Source: Eulemur rufifrons (Eukaryota > Chordata > Mammalia > Primates > Lemuridae). From it: a DNA stretch of 64,000 bases. The translations under genes and the position numbers were made by a program. Below the pieces are notes generated by a model, which was given only the letters and a program-made list of their open reading frames with translations, searched no databases and was not told the origin of the DNA. The stretch is taken from NCBI RefSeq assembly GCF_041146395.1, contig NC_090989.1:173445501-173509500 (forward strand). The letters are read 5' to 3'. This document shows, one piece after another, positions 11,251 through 23,300 of the stretch. Position 1 is the stretch's first letter; every line of letters begins with the position of its first letter.

Positions 11251-14200
11251 CATTAGATGGTTTCTAAGTTTCTTCCTTGCTGGAAACCTTTGATTGCTTT
11301 TAGATTCTCTATTTAAAGTCTGAGGTTTTAGATACAATGATTCACAGATAAGTAACTATGGTATACCAAGGACTCATCAATATTTTCATGATTCATTCGA
11401 TAAAGGAGGGTATGAAAATGAACAAAATGAACAAATAAAACCATGCATTTTCAGAGAAAACTGTACAACATATGGCATAGATGTGAAACTAAGAGTATCT
11501 GAGCAGACACAGTGGTCATTAAAAAACTACTACTAATAATAACCGTAGCTTTTGACAGTTCCACCTTTGGCTAGGACAACTGAAATGCTGCAAAAATGTG
11601 CAAGTGCTTTCCAGTTTGAAATGAACTTTTAGCACTAACAAAGCCAAGAGAGTATTGTATACACTGTCCTATTTTTACTTTAAAAAAAAAAAGGCCCAGT
11701 GTTTTGATAAAAATACAAAGAGGTCTTCATATTTTTCAAACAAGAATATTTTACTCTTCTGTACTAATAATACTACAGTCTCAGGAAAGGATTATAAATC
11801 CATATCTTTATTATCTTTTTAAATAGAGAGCCTTCTTGTCATTTTATTAACAAGAACTCCCTAATATTTGACACTACCATACTGCTGAATAAAAATTATT
11901 TATGCTTGCATTAATGACTTGATATTATAAGATTCTGACATCTTTTGAATTAAAAAGAGTGACTAAAAAAGATTCAGTGTTGTTTTAGATTGATGACTCT
12001 GAAAATCTGTAGTTCATCCATATAGAGAAAGCCATCTACTAACCAGAGTGCTTCCTTAACATTAGCACCCTATACCTGGCACATACTAGGAGTTCAACAA
12101 ACGTAAGATATCATTATCATTATCTGCAATTATGTCAGCAAATAGTTTTGTCATAAATTATCAGTATTGGTTTTTACAGCAACTAAAAGGTACATAGTAT
12201 AAGAGTATCACACAATAGATTTATGTTCTGAGTTTTCTTTCATAAGCAAACCTTAAATTATTACCTAAAACTGCCTCACCGTCATTTTAACATCCATGTC
12301 TGTCCATGTGTTCAGATGGGTCCAGCTTGACTCAATCTGCTCAATCCCCCCACCTCACCCCCACCGCCGCCAGGTCCCCTTTAAACCTCTCCTTTGTAAC
12401 TGTGGGTCCTGTGGCAGCTACTAGGAAGGCAGCTTAGGTGCACACAGCTGTCAGATCTTTGAGTGGGGTTCAGCTAGTGTGAGGATCTAACAAACTGAGC
12501 CTTGACAGTGCAAGAAGTCAATGTGGCCCTCCTCTGCAGAGACAACCGAGAGGAGAGGTCCCACCACAACACAGGAGTCTTTCATTGGAAAGGACACTGG
12601 GCTAGGAGTTAGGACTCCAAGATTCTAATCCCAGTTCTTTTTATAACATAGTAGATTCGAGTCACAACACTTCCTACCCCCAATCTTCTAGAAAGCTGCA
12701 CTGAGGTACTTTCCAGATTTAAAATTCCTTAAGCCTTTGAGTCTTCCCTTAAACCAGATTGTGCAATTATGTTTAAGTTTAAAGAAAAAAAAAAAAGAGC
12801 CCTTTTAACTGACTTTATGGAGGAAAATGGATTGAACTTGAATAGCAATTGTAAAACAAGAATTTATTTTTTTCAATAAATATCGAATAGATGGGAAGCC
12901 AAGGTTAATTTTATCTTGTGAGAGGTGGGGTGCAGGAGATCACAAGCTGAGTGGGCTATTACAAAGTGCAACTCGATATAACGGCTTAAGTCTTTAAGTC
13001 AGGACTGCCTAGGGTTCTGGCATGGGCTTCTTAAAATAACATTTTCAAAACAGATAATTGTAAAGTGATTAATGTGGCCAAGATCACTTCACCAATCCCT
13101 TTGTGGACATTTTTGTTTCCTATTGCCTGTCCCCCCTCCTCAATCCTGAACCTTAACAAATTGGGATAAAAACACTGTATGGTCTCCCAATCATTTATGA
13201 TTGGCTGCAGGGCTTGAAGTCATCTTGTTAATCCTGGCTGATTTATAGCCAACACCTGATGAAACAAACACACGTACCCAAATAAAGTGGCCCATCACCT
13301 ACAGGTTCTATCTATCTCTAGGACCCAAAAAAAAAAAAAAAAAAAAAAGGCTAGTATATTTACTATGATGTCTCGACACATTTGTAAAGAAATACATAGA
13401 GCCAGAAGGCAAGGTGAAAAACTCCCAAAGAGGAAGAAAGCTTAAGGGGGAAAATCTACTTATGCAAATTCTAAAGCGATCTATAAAACTGCAATCTGAG
13501 AATTTTATTATTAAGCTAAGCTTCTTAGTATTGAAATACCCAAAACTCTCCAACTGGGCAGCTAATTGAGAGTTAAGAAGCGCCAAAAAGACTTCCTTCC
13601 TTCCTTCATTCATCACAGGCAATATAGAATCCCTTGCTCAATATGATAATGTGACTTTTGTCAATGCATGTTCAAATCAGATAGAGGATTGGCTGGTGAT
13701 GATGTCATTCCCATGGGTTAATCCCCAGTGAATGCAGTTTTAATATCATATGCATCAACACACCATTTACATAACGAAGTATTAAGTGTAACAAAAATGA
13801 GTGGTGCAGATAAAAGCAGCTATTAGGAAAAGGATATGTACCACTGAAAAGGAGGTGGGGGGACAAAGCAAAGAAGCTTTTTTCTTTTTTCTTTTTCTTT
13901 TAACTAAATGGAACTAGGTCATCAAACAATACACATCTCTAAAAAGATCAGAAAACAAATATTGAAATTCAAGTGACCTAGAACATTCCAGTACCAGAAA
14001 TATGAAAAAGCTTGCCTTCAGTGAAAAATATTCAATAATCAAGCAGAGATATTTGTAGGTGTCTTTTTGTGTTGGGGCAGAAGTAATAAAATTAAAGTCA
14101 TTCCAAAACAGGTAGATTAGCAGCCACTGCTTTTCCAGGAAGGACAACTTTCTTATCTTTAATGGAGAAAACTGGCCAAGTCTAACTGTGGCGTAAAGCC

Positions 14201-14679
14201 TTATAATAAATTTTGCAGTGTCAAAGGGCAATTAAGACGGTACTGAAGGAAGAGAGCAAAGTCACACAAAGCAGAACAATGAGACAGAAAAACTTAAGAA
14301 GGAAACCTTGAAATACAGCTTTCAGCTATAGAATACTGATCAAGAAATGTCCACACATATGAAGAAAGCTTTTGCACAAATGAGCCATGCCAACTCACGA
14401 GGTCATTTGGGGAGGACGTCATCATTAGTCATAATGATTCTGAAAACTGCTCTCACACTGCCTTGTTAAGGCCTGTATTTCCAATCCAAAGGAAGTGTTG
14501 GGTTTACACACTGATTTATGGCAATAAACTTAGCAGATACGCTTCTCACTCTAAAACCCACAGCGAGCTGTTGAAGAATTCTTCAAGCCATACATTTGTT
14601 CTCAAATGACTGAGTGGAAAAAACTAATTATATTGCAAAATGGCGGGTCCTAAATTATTTTAGCGTTTAAAAAAAAAAA
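11251..14679. other. Unique sequence, no gene seen
   Basis: No exon recognised on either strand. The A run at 13328-13348 is the only simple repeat of note. Stretches at about 12300-12560 and 13170-13290 are repeat-free and could be conserved non-coding DNA. The minus-strand open frame at 13914-14231 has no recognisable domain and an A/T-rich composition. Confidence 0.45.
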
Positions 14680-16058
14680 TTCAGGCCCTGCCTGAATTGG
14701 GCTCAGACGCACAAATTGCCCCCACCTTGTCCTACCTCAGCGAGTGTTCCAGAGGAGTCCAAGCTGGGATGCGTGTGATCACAAAAGCTAACCCACGATC
14801 AACGTGCGCAAGTTTGCGCAGCTGAGTCTGCAGGTGGGCGCTTCGGGTTGTTGCGGGCAGAAAGAAGCAGACCAAGGCTTCTAACGCGCCCGTCCCCACA
14901 CACACGGATCGCCTGTCACATCACATCAACCTTGCTAGTCTCAGAGGGAAGGCCATTGAAAAGTTAAAAGGGAAAAGAGTTCACGGATAAGGACGCTTCA
15001 CCAAGGGGGGCGGCGGTCCTTAAATCCCCGTGGGGGGTGGGCACATGGGTCGGTCTCAGTGAGTCCATGAACCTGTACATACGTGTTGATGAGGAGCTGA
15101 TTCATAGCTCGGTTAAGGCTCTCAGAAGGGTTCGTGGAGCGCCGCCCCCCAAACGTTAAATGATACTGATTTAAGAAGAAAACGCACCAGCGTCGCGGTG
15201 TCTGGCTTGGGTTGCCTTCCCAGGTGCAGAGCATTAAGTTTCTGATTCCCAAACCACCCCAAGGATACGCTCCTTGCTTAGGGTTAAAGATGCCCTCCCT
15301 TCCAGGAGCGGACTGACAGGGCAAATGAGGCAAGAAAGGGGTAAGAAAGAAATGTAAAGAAGCCAGCCACCTTGGTGGGCAAATCCGAGATGCCTCACGC
15401 GCAAAAAACCGGGACTTGCAGACCCGCTCCAGTTCTCCACTTGCGCGGGAAGCTTTGCGCTCCCGACGGGAAGACGTGGCCCCAAGCGCTCGCGACGCCC
15501 TTCCAGCAAGAGCCCCGCAAGCAGGGGTCCAGGTGGGAGGCTGACCTGCTCCCACCTGCTGGCTCCTATAAGGATCCTGGCTCAGGTCCAAGGGATGAAG
15601 CCCCAAGGCCGGTTTGCCCAGACCAGAGCTCTCGGCGAGTTCGCTCTCTCCCTCCTTACACCAATTTATCAAGTGGCCTCCCCCAGCACCCGCTGAGCAC
15701 CCCCAGGGGCTCTGAAGGGCAGACATGAACCCCGAAATTGGAAGCGGTCGCTGCGGCACATCCTTACTTCGGAACGCCGCTTCCAACTTTGGGGTGCACG
15801 GCGACCGACCGCAGCACAGGCGATAACCCCCGCACCCCGGAGCGCCGGATGAGGGGGCTGCCCCAGCTAAGTCGGTACCAGCTCGAGAGGCAGCTGCTGC
15901 CCACGAGACAGCACCTAAGTACGGGGTGCAAACCCTCCCCAACTCCGTCTTCCCGCCCCTCCTTTTCCCTTCTTACTCGACGAGAGCCGGCAGCCAACTC
16001 AGACCGACGCGTCCAGGACGAGGCACCGATCGCCGCACCGGCGACTGAGGACGCTCAC

Positions 16059-16260
16059 CGTGCCGCCTCCCCGCTGGCGCCCCGGTAGTGGCCCATCACC
16101 TCCGCAGCCTCGCCAAGAGAAAGAAAGTTCCACGTCTCTCCAAAGAGAAGCCCGGAGCTGCCGCGGAGGAAGCAGCCTCTGCGGTGAGGCGGCTGCTAGG
16201 GGACTCCCGGGGGTCCGCCGGCAGCAGCGCGCCCCGTCGGTGCGCTCGGTCCGGGGCGGC
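16059..16260 (-). other. TAFA4: Candidate 5' non-coding exon 1 of TAFA4
   Basis: Reading down the minus strand, a CCAAT box (16337-16341) and a TATA-like CTATACC (about 16291-16298) would place a start site near 16260. The first strong splice donor after it is CACG|GTGAGCG, so the exon would end at base 16059. That gives a non-coding first exon of about 200 bases. The donor is visible in the sequence. The start site and the gene assignment are inference. Confidence 0.35.
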
Positions 16261-16290
16261 GCGCGGCGAGGAGTGCGGAGCGGAGCCCCG

Positions 16291-16341
16291 CGGTATAGCT
16301 GGCCGGGAGGGGCCGGGCCCGCCGCGGGCCGCGCTGATTGG
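16291..16341 (-). promoter_or_regulatory. CCAAT box and TATA-like core promoter motifs
   Basis: On the minus strand, GGCCAATCAGCGCG holds CCAAT at 16337-16341, and AGCTATACCG at 16291-16300 is TATA-like about 40 bases downstream. GC boxes flank both. The spacing is plausible for a start site at 16250-16270. Confidence 0.4.
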
Positions 16342-16541
16342 CCGGGCGGGCCAGCGGCTCCTGCCCCCGCCAGGCCCCGCGGTCCACGTGGGCCAGCCCT
16401 GTCCCCGCCCCGCACCCCTGCTCCGCCCGCGCGCCTGGACTCCCTGGCTCCCGTGGCCTCTCCCGAGCGCCTCGCTGTGGCCGCCACTCCGCAGGTGCTG
16501 GGGAAAAGGTATTCTTTCTGAATACCTGGGAGCCGCGTGGA

Positions 16542-16869
16542 GCCCTGCATGAGAGAGAGAGAGGACTTTAGGGTTCGACTCCCAGTGGAAACCATTCCCC
16601 ACCCAGGACCCAAAGCTGTTTGCAAGCAGGGCTTCTTAGCCACCCTGTGCGTAGCACATGCATAAACTAATCCAGTTTCATGTGTAATTTGCTTGCATGG
16701 GAGGGTAGAAAATTCGGCACACATGTCAATACCTAAATACATTTCTTATTTTAAAAATTATAAAAACACAAGCAACACTTCTTTGACTCCCTCCCACCCA
16801 CCCACTCCCCCAGCCATGCCCTCTTCTGTGAGTAAAGCAACAGTGATGATCAATGATACTTAAACGGCA
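16542..16869. other. CpG-island shore, nothing recognised
   Basis: GC content falls quickly after 16520. There is a C-rich CCCACCCACCCACTCCCCC stretch at about 16793-16812 and no gene or repeat. Confidence 0.5.
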
Positions 16870-17000
16870 TTCATTTACAGAGATTACCTTATCTGATCTC
16901 CATTTTACAGATGAGAAAACTGAGGCACAGAGGAGTTAAATAACTTACTGAAGATTACCCAATTAATGGTTAAACTTATATTTGAACCCAGGAAATCCGG
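16870..17000 (-). mobile_element. MIR SINE fragment
   Basis: CCATTTTACAGATGAGAAAACTGAGGCACAGAGG is the signature of a MIR in reverse orientation. Confidence 0.7.
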
Positions 17001-17033
17001 TTGTAGAATCCATGCGCTCTGCTATTCAATGCA

Positions 17034-17163
17034 TGGTCCCACAAAGGCATCCCCTGAGACTACGGTAGAGTTTCGGACCTTCAGACCCCACCCTAGCACC
17101 AGAATCTTCATTGCAACAGGATCCCGAAGTGGTTAGCATATGCATATAGTTTGAAAAGCATTG
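17034..17163 (+). mobile_element. MER5-type hAT element fragment
   Basis: GGTCCCACAAAGGCATCCCC, CAGACCCCACCCTAGCACCAG and a final AGTTTGAAAAGCATTG follow the MER5A layout, with strong divergence. Confidence 0.55.
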
Positions 17164-17609
17164 CTCTATACCATGCTGTTCACTGTCATTGTTTTGGCTT
17201 AAAATCTTCTGGTCCTTTTACTTCTGGTCTTTTATGGATATAAAATATGTACCATCCTGCCCTAGTTGCACTCCAAAGTATATTTGCCCTCCTCTGAGCC
17301 TACCACTTGAACTAACCTATGGCAGGCCTCCTGCTTCCGTTTCCCGTACACAGGCCATACCACATTGTTTTATTTGTTGTTAAACATTTTCAATCCCTTA
17401 CTCTTTTATTATCAAAATTGGGGCTCTACAGTCAAAGGCAATTATGTTATCAAGTTGTCACCAGTTTAAGGGGGAATTTAAGCATTGGAGACAGGGGCTT
17501 GATCTTTGAGGTGTCCCTCTAAGACTAAGTGCTGAAATTCTGTGAAAGACAGGGGGAGAGCCAAGCAAAACCTGAAACAACATGCCAGAAGGTTCCAGAG
17601 TTCTCTCTT

Positions 17610-18060
17610 GACATCATTTATTCATTTCCTCAATGAAATTGAGGGCCTACTCTGTGTCAGACACTGTAAAAAGTGCTGGTATTTACAGAAGTAAACATAC
17701 CAGTGAAAGTTCTTGCATTCCTGGAGTTTACCTTCTAGTGAGGGGAGACAGGCAATTAACATGGCAAATGAGCGAATTATAGATTACGGTAGAAGGTAGT
17801 CCATGTTACAAAGAGAAGAAAAGTAGAGAAAAGATGATGAGTACTGGGGAGGCTGTGATTTTAAGTATAGTCATCAGGCTAGTTCTCACTGAGAAGGTAA
17901 CATTTGAACCAAGACTTGGAAAAGGTGAGGGGGCAGGTCATTTAGAAGAACAAGTCCACATTCATTCATTCACCAAATATGTGTTGATTCTGCACTGTGC
18001 ATCAAGCATAGTTCTGGCATGGGTCTGAGTGTTTACTTAACCTCTGGCTGTTTTTCTTAT
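17610..18060 (+). mobile_element. Ancient interspersed repeat (LINE-derived type)
   Basis: TTCATTTCCTCAATGAAATTG, the CTACTCTGTGTCAGACACTG block, CTGGAGTTTACCTTCTAGTG and GTAACATTTGAACCAAGAC match a very old mammalian repeat. Relatives occur at 18780-19140 and 21570-21850. I cannot name the subfamily with confidence. Confidence 0.5.
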
Positions 18061-18167
18061 CTCCAAGTTTTCCTGGACTGAGAGATTCTTGTCCTAGTGG
18101 GGAAAAGCAAAAAAGTAAGCAACTATGTGTCTCAACCTAACTAGCATATTCTCCCATCCTGGATGTT

Positions 18168-18601
18168 CAGTATTAGGAGTTTAATGGTGTCTCCATAAAA
18201 TTCATATTTTGAAGTCCTAACTCCAAGTACCACAGAATATGACCTCATTTGGAAGTAGGGTCTGAGGTCATTATGGTAGGCCCTAATCCAATAGAACTCT
18301 GTCCTTATAAAAAGGGGAAATTTGGAGACAGACATGCACACAGAGAGAATGCCATGTGGACATCAAGGCAGAGATGGGGTGCTATTTCCACAAGTCAAGG
18401 AATGCCAAAGATTGTCAGCAAACCACCTGAGGAGGAGGGAGGCATAGAACAGATTCTTTCTCAGAGCGCTCAGAGGGAACCAACCCTGCCAATACCTTGA
18501 TCTTGGACTTCTAACCTCCAGAACTGTGAGACAAGAAATGTCTGTTGTTTAAGCCAACAGTCCGTGGTACTTATATGGCAGCCCTAGCAAACTCATACAA
18601 G
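18168..18601 (-). mobile_element. MaLR-type (MLT1-like) solo LTR
   Basis: The interval contains ATAAAATTCATATTTTGAAG, ATTTGGAAGTAGGGTCTGAGG, CCTTGATCTTGGACTTCTAA and GAACTGTGAGACAAGAAATG, and ends with GGCAGCCCTAGCAAACTC. These are diagnostic of a MaLR LTR in reverse orientation. No internal retroviral coding region is present. It is an old, inactive copy. Confidence 0.75.
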
Positions 18602-18779
18602 TATGTTTGCTTCTAAAGGAAGATGGCACAGTTAAGGAACTTCCCTGTAAGTTTGCAATGACTTGATGTCTTTTGTGGAGTAGCAAGAAGCCAGAATGAT
18701 CTGATGAATTGAGATTTACTAACCAAATCACCACAAAAAAAGGCAAGTTATGTAAAGACAAAAATAGTGAAATGAGCCC

Positions 18780-19140
18780 TAACTATTCCATTATTTCTTT
18801 ATTCACCTATTTATTGAATGCCTGCTGTGTGTCACATTCTGGGATATGATGACAAAGCAGATGTGACTTACATGTATTGTTATGGAGAAAGTTGGACATT
18901 GAACAATTCAACCAAGATATGACCATGGTAATTTCAGAGCAGAATAAATTCTTAAAAGACGATAAGGCTAGAGCATTAGAAGAATAGGGGATTGGTTTAA
19001 TTTAGATTGGCTGCCTAGAGAAGTTCCCTATAAGGTAGTGACATTTGAGCCAAGACCTAAATGACAAAAAGCCATCTGAGCGAATATCTGGGCAAAAATT
19101 GTTCCAGGCAGAGATAACAATTCCTCTTATAAGAAAATAT
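18780..19140 (+). mobile_element. Ancient interspersed repeat, second copy
   Basis: TATTTATTGAATGCCTGCTG, then AGTGACATTTGAGCCAAGAC and TGTTCCAGGCAGAGATAACA repeat the order seen at 17610-18060. Confidence 0.5.
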
Positions 19141-19589
19141 CCCTGTCATTCACTCCATAGCACCCTTCCTTTCTCTCTTGGCTATCCAATTTGCATCCTT
19201 TGAGGTTGTATAAAATCAATCCATGTCTGTTTCATATATATGGGATCCAATTATTTATTTTCTTATGTAAGAACCCGTGAAGGTCGCATCAACAGGGTTT
19301 CACAGGCGCACACACACATTCACTCAACACCACCTGACGTGCCTCTGTGTTTGTAGATAGTGACACCATGTGACTTAGACATTGTATTTATTTTCCTCAT
19401 TTGTATAACATCCAGAACACTACTGTGCATGTCCTGGTGCCTAATCAATACACTGATGACTGACTATGCCTGAAAGGAACATTCTGGCTCTCCTAGGCCT
19501 ATTTATAAAATCCTCTTATTTTCAAGTGAAGCTTCAGTTTCAACATTTTGCAATACTCATGTACTTTGAGTACAATTTTTCTTAGGAGA
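19141..19589. other. Unique sequence, no gene seen
   Basis: No exon or repeat recognised. Confidence 0.4.
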
Positions 19590-19800
19590 CCAATAAGAAT
19601 AATAGCTAACATTAATTGGAGCTCACAATGCTAAGTGATTTATGTGGATTATCATCTTCATAACCCTACAAGGTAAATTCTCTTATTATAACCTCCATGT
19701 TACAGATGAGAAAACTGGGGCTCAGAAGAGGTTCCGTAATAGTCCCATGGTCAAAACCACTATTAAACAGCCAACTCATGCCTTGAGCCAGTCTCTTTTA
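19590..19800 (-). mobile_element. MIR SINE
   Basis: AATAGCTAACATTAATTGGAG, then GTTACAGATGAGAAAACTGG and GGCTCAGAAGAGG form a diverged minus-strand MIR. Confidence 0.65.
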
Positions 19801-20944
19801 CTGCAGACTCTGTGCTAAGGTGGGTGAGCAGAAACGAATGAAAAAAGAACAGAGAGACAACATAAAGCACTTGTCTATTCCTTTGCATTTGCCTTTGAAA
19901 TTTTCAAAGCGCTGTTTTCTAACTTTTTTTATTTACCCCAGCCCTCTAGCTTTCAAGTTCACTTTTCTATCCAGATATTTGCTTTGCTTTCTCTTGCTTC
20001 AAACTGGGAACTGCGAGGACTTTGATAAATGAAACAACTGGTATAGTTTTTGTTTTCAACCTGTCTGTTCGTCAGCATCCTCTAAGGAAATGTGAGTCAG
20101 GCTTCTTGGAGCTCAGCCTACTTTGACATTGACAGCTCCCCAACACAAAGGGGTCCCTCCCCTCACTCAAATAGTAGGGAACACCACACCCCTTGCTGGA
20201 CTAAATGCCACGCCACTGCACAGTGCCAGCTCTGGCTCACTTTACACAGATACCAACAGATCCTCCTGCCTGAGAGTGAACATCTAAAAATGGCTTCAGC
20301 TGGTCTTTGTGGATAACTTTCTATCCTTGCGGCTTCCCCACAGTCCTGGTGAGGGAGAACACCCAGGGAACTTGCAAGAGTGAAAAGATGTGAGGCTTCT
20401 CTGGTTGGATCTTGGATTCCCCCACCTTACTCAGGAAGCAGGCAGCCGTTTTAGCTGTTAAATGACTTCCTGCCTTGGATGGCTTGGTCAGGCTTGTTTT
20501 ATACGTCTGGAACTCTGACAAGGTGTCTGGCTATTTGCTTTGGAAGGCTCAGGTGGGTTTCACTATCCTTCCCCATTGCTGACCACAACTGCGTCAATAA
20601 TTTATGCCCTGGAAAAGAACAGCACTTCAGGGCAAATTAGCATAAGAAGGATTTATGAAACCACAGTGGGAGGACATTTTTAGAGATCACACAAGAGCTG
20701 CTGCACCGAGCAATGCGAGCGAGGTTCCAAGCAGGGCCAGCCTCAGATAGAATCATCAAAGAAATAATGCTTCTTTCATATCCTTACTTCTTCTTTCCGG
20801 CCCTACCACTCTAACATCTCCCAACGTGGTCAGATAGCCCTCTGCTTGGCAGAAGACTGGTGTTGTCATTCATTAGCTCATTCTTTCATTGATTCTTTTA
20901 TTAATTCATGTAAAAATTTTGTTTATCAAAGAGATAGTGGAACA
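19801..20944. other. Unique sequence, no gene seen
   Basis: Moderate G/C with no recognisable repeat. Open frames are short and domain-free. No splice-flanked exon was identified. Confidence 0.4.
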
Positions 20945-21437
20945 CCCATGTTTGTAGCAGCATTACTAAAATAGTGCACAACAGAGGCAACCTACGTATG
21001 CATGGACAGGTGAATGGAGAAACAAAATGTGATCTATCCATACGATGAAATATCATTCAGCCTTTAAAAGGAGGGAAATTCTGACACGTGCTACAACACG
21101 GATGAACCTCAAAGACTATTACGCTAAGTGAAATAATCCAGTCACAAAAAGACAAATATCATATGATTCCACTTATGGGAGGTACTAGAGTAGCCAAATT
21201 TATAGAGACGGAAAGTAGAATGGTGATTTCCAGGGGCTAGAGGAAGGGAAGAATGGGAAGTTAGTGTTTAATGGGTATAGAGTTTCAGATTTGCAAGATG
21301 AAGACTCCAGGAGACAGATGGTGCTGATGGTTGCACAATAGTGTGAATGTACTTAATACCACTGAACTGTACACTTAAAAATGGTTAACATGGTAAATTT
21401 TATATTAGGTGTATTTTACCGCAATTAAAAATAACTT
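20945..21437 (+). mobile_element. L1M-type LINE 3' end
   Basis: CACCCATGTTTGTAGCAGCA, GGAGGGAAATTCTGACACGT, GACAAATATCATATGATTCC and CCACTGAACTGTACACTTAA give a colinear ORF2 end plus 3' UTR. It ends in an A-rich tail. Confidence 0.85.
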
Positions 21438-21569
21438 CCAAAAGCCAGTGGCAGTACTTGTAAGTCAATCTAAAATGGCACATTTTTAAAGCTTAAAATG
21501 TGAGATGTGATTCAATTTGTATCAAAAATTACCAGACTTAGACTAAAAATATTTTGGTTAAAAATTTTT

Positions 21570-21850
21570 TTTTCATTTTTGTTCATGTGTGCTAGACATT
21601 GTACAAGGCACTTGAGATGAAGTTGTAAAAAGTATTGACGCTCCCTGACCTCAAAGAACTTACAAAAATATACCACAATGACCTGGATGAAATCCTTTAT
21701 TTGGTTCATACTTTCTTCCTCCAACAAATATTTAATGAGTGTCTACCATGTGCGAGGATCTCTGCTACCTACTAGGATATATTGGTGAATGAGGTAGATG
21801 CAGATTCAACCCTCACAGACCTGCCAGTCTAGCAGGGAAAGAAGATAATA
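21570..21850 (-). mobile_element. Ancient interspersed repeat, partial copies
   Basis: Two pieces with GCTAGACATTGTACAAGGCAC and TTTAATGAGTGTCTACCATG resemble the repeats at 17.6 and 18.8 kb. Boundaries and strand are uncertain. Confidence 0.35.
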
Positions 21851-22850
21851 AAAAAGAAATTATTGTTTCTTTAACCCCTCTACTCCATCAAAATTTACTC
21901 GTTCTCCATACTTTCACCTTCTCAACTCTAACAGGTGACCTTATCAAATCTGCTCATGATTCCCAGATATAAAGCTTCTAACTCCCACATTTGTAACATA
22001 TTTGTGTGGTAACACAAGCAACAATACATTAATATTAACCCAGTATTATCATAAATGTGGTTTTTATCCCACAGATGGGTTACAAAATGATTTTACCTGA
22101 AACACAGAGAAATTTTGCTTAATAGTTGTAATTCATTTCAATGGACATTAGGAAAAAAGTTAAATGAGAACATCCTGTGATTCATGGATATGGCTATTTA
22201 GAGTGAGCTTCAATTAAATGTTGATTCCAATTAAAGAAAAACATTAGGATGATGATTTAAGCATATGGCAAATTTGGAAAGGTGGGAAACAACACAATTG
22301 GGAAGGGGACTGATACTTGTGAAAGTATTAAGAGTAAGGATGGTGGCCAAGACGGGCTGATAGTTGAATATCTTTGGAACTTGGGTTCTGAGCAGGATGA
22401 GTGTGTACCTTGCAAGTTGATACTGTGGCAGAGTAAAGGTGCAAAGAGAAACCACGCTTCCCATCCTTACCTGTCCTATTTACTCTCCTAGACTTCTAGT
22501 ACAAAGTTTTGGAGAAAGCAGAAAAATAAACGTTGGATTTTCTTCCAGGTTTTTTCCATCTACCCTATTCTAACACATGCAACAAAAACCACATACCATT
22601 TGACTTTTATTTTTGGACTTGAGTTTTTTGCCTCTACTTTGGAACAACATTATTTAGTAAAAGGTCATTAATGTTAAAGTAGGACTTAAGAGGCTTCACT
22701 TGGACATCTGACATTTGGCATACTCTCGATCAGGGACTTACTCGCCAGGGAAGTTAAATCTCTCAGTAGACCTCAAATCCCATGGATTTCAATCTAGATG
22801 CAAGAGACATTTTCGTGCCTGCCAAACATCCCCTTCTGAGAAAGCATACT
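21851..22850. other. Unique A/T-rich sequence, no gene seen
   Basis: No exon, RNA gene or clear repeat. Confidence 0.4.
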
Positions 22851-23300
22851 GGCCAAAGCCCTTGATTGCTAGTGACAGAAACTCAACACAAACTGACATA
22901 GGCAAAAAGGGACAGCTATCTGTTCACATAACTGAAAAGTTCCAGAAGTGTAATTGGATCCTCAAGGGAGAGTATGTATGTGTATGTATGTCTTCCCCAT
23001 CTCTTGGCTTTGTTGTTTTTTTTTTTGTTTGTTTTTGTTTGTTTGTTTGTTTGTTTTTTTGGCTAGATTGGCCTTATTCTCTCTTACCAAGAAAAGGCTT
23101 CTTCCAAAAATACAGGGAAAATGTTCTTCAATAATCCTAAGCCATGTCCTTCCAGCTTTGTAACCCTAAATGCAACAAGAATTTTCTTCTGCCTTCAAAT
23201 AATAAAAATCTGGCCCAGCTTGTTTCATAAATAAGTCCATCGCCATGGCTACGTTGGGCAGAGAGGGAGACTGGTAGCCCTACCAGAATTATACAGTTAT
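22851..23300 (+). mobile_element. Dispersed repeat of unassigned family containing (TTTG)n
   Basis: GCTAGTGACAGAAACTCAACACAAACTGAC resembles the start of the repeat at about 30525 (GGTTGCAAATGACAGAAATTC), and this lead sequence is common in mammalian DNA. A (TTTG)n microsatellite lies at about 23026-23060. The family is not assigned. Confidence 0.4.

Larger units (their letters stand above)
1..16260 (-). other. TAFA4: TAFA4 (FAM19A4) 5' gene region, intron 1 (inferred by synteny)
   Basis: This assignment rests on position, not on coding sequence. A CpG-island promoter at about 16.2 kb lies about 36 kb past the 3' end of EOGT, and both read on the minus strand. In human 3p14.1, from memory, TAFA4 begins in this place and orientation. 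TAFA4 encodes a small secreted cysteine-rich chemokine-like neuropeptide made by sensory neurons. I looked for its signal-peptide exon and CxC-rich exons on the minus strand and did not recognise them, so this interval would be the first intron. Its content is mostly old transposon fragments and A/T-rich unique sequence. An unrelated CpG-island gene or lncRNA remains possible. Confidence 0.5.
14680..16540 (-). promoter_or_regulatory. TAFA4: CpG island, putative TAFA4 promoter
   Basis: CpG dinucleotides become abundant from about 14690 and peak at 16020-16450, where sequence such as GGCCGGGCCCGCCGCGGGCC is over 75% G+C. The surrounding tens of kilobases are CpG-poor. The richest part carries a minus-strand CCAAT box and several GC boxes. 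The island sits where the 5' end of TAFA4 is expected. Strand is inferred from synteny, the CCAAT orientation and a strong minus-strand donor at 16059. Divergent plus-strand transcription is also possible, since a plus-strand donor-like GCGGTGAGG lies at about 16180. Confidence 0.8.

Noticed and set aside
15999..16742. 247-codon minus-strand and several plus-strand open frames in the CpG island
   Set aside because: Stop codons are rare in very G/C-rich DNA. The peptides are Arg/Pro/Ala/Gly-rich, mutually overlapping and domain-free.
23000..23060. Apparent T-rich retroelement tail
   Set aside because: It is a (TTTG)n simple repeat. No element body joins it directly with a duplication.
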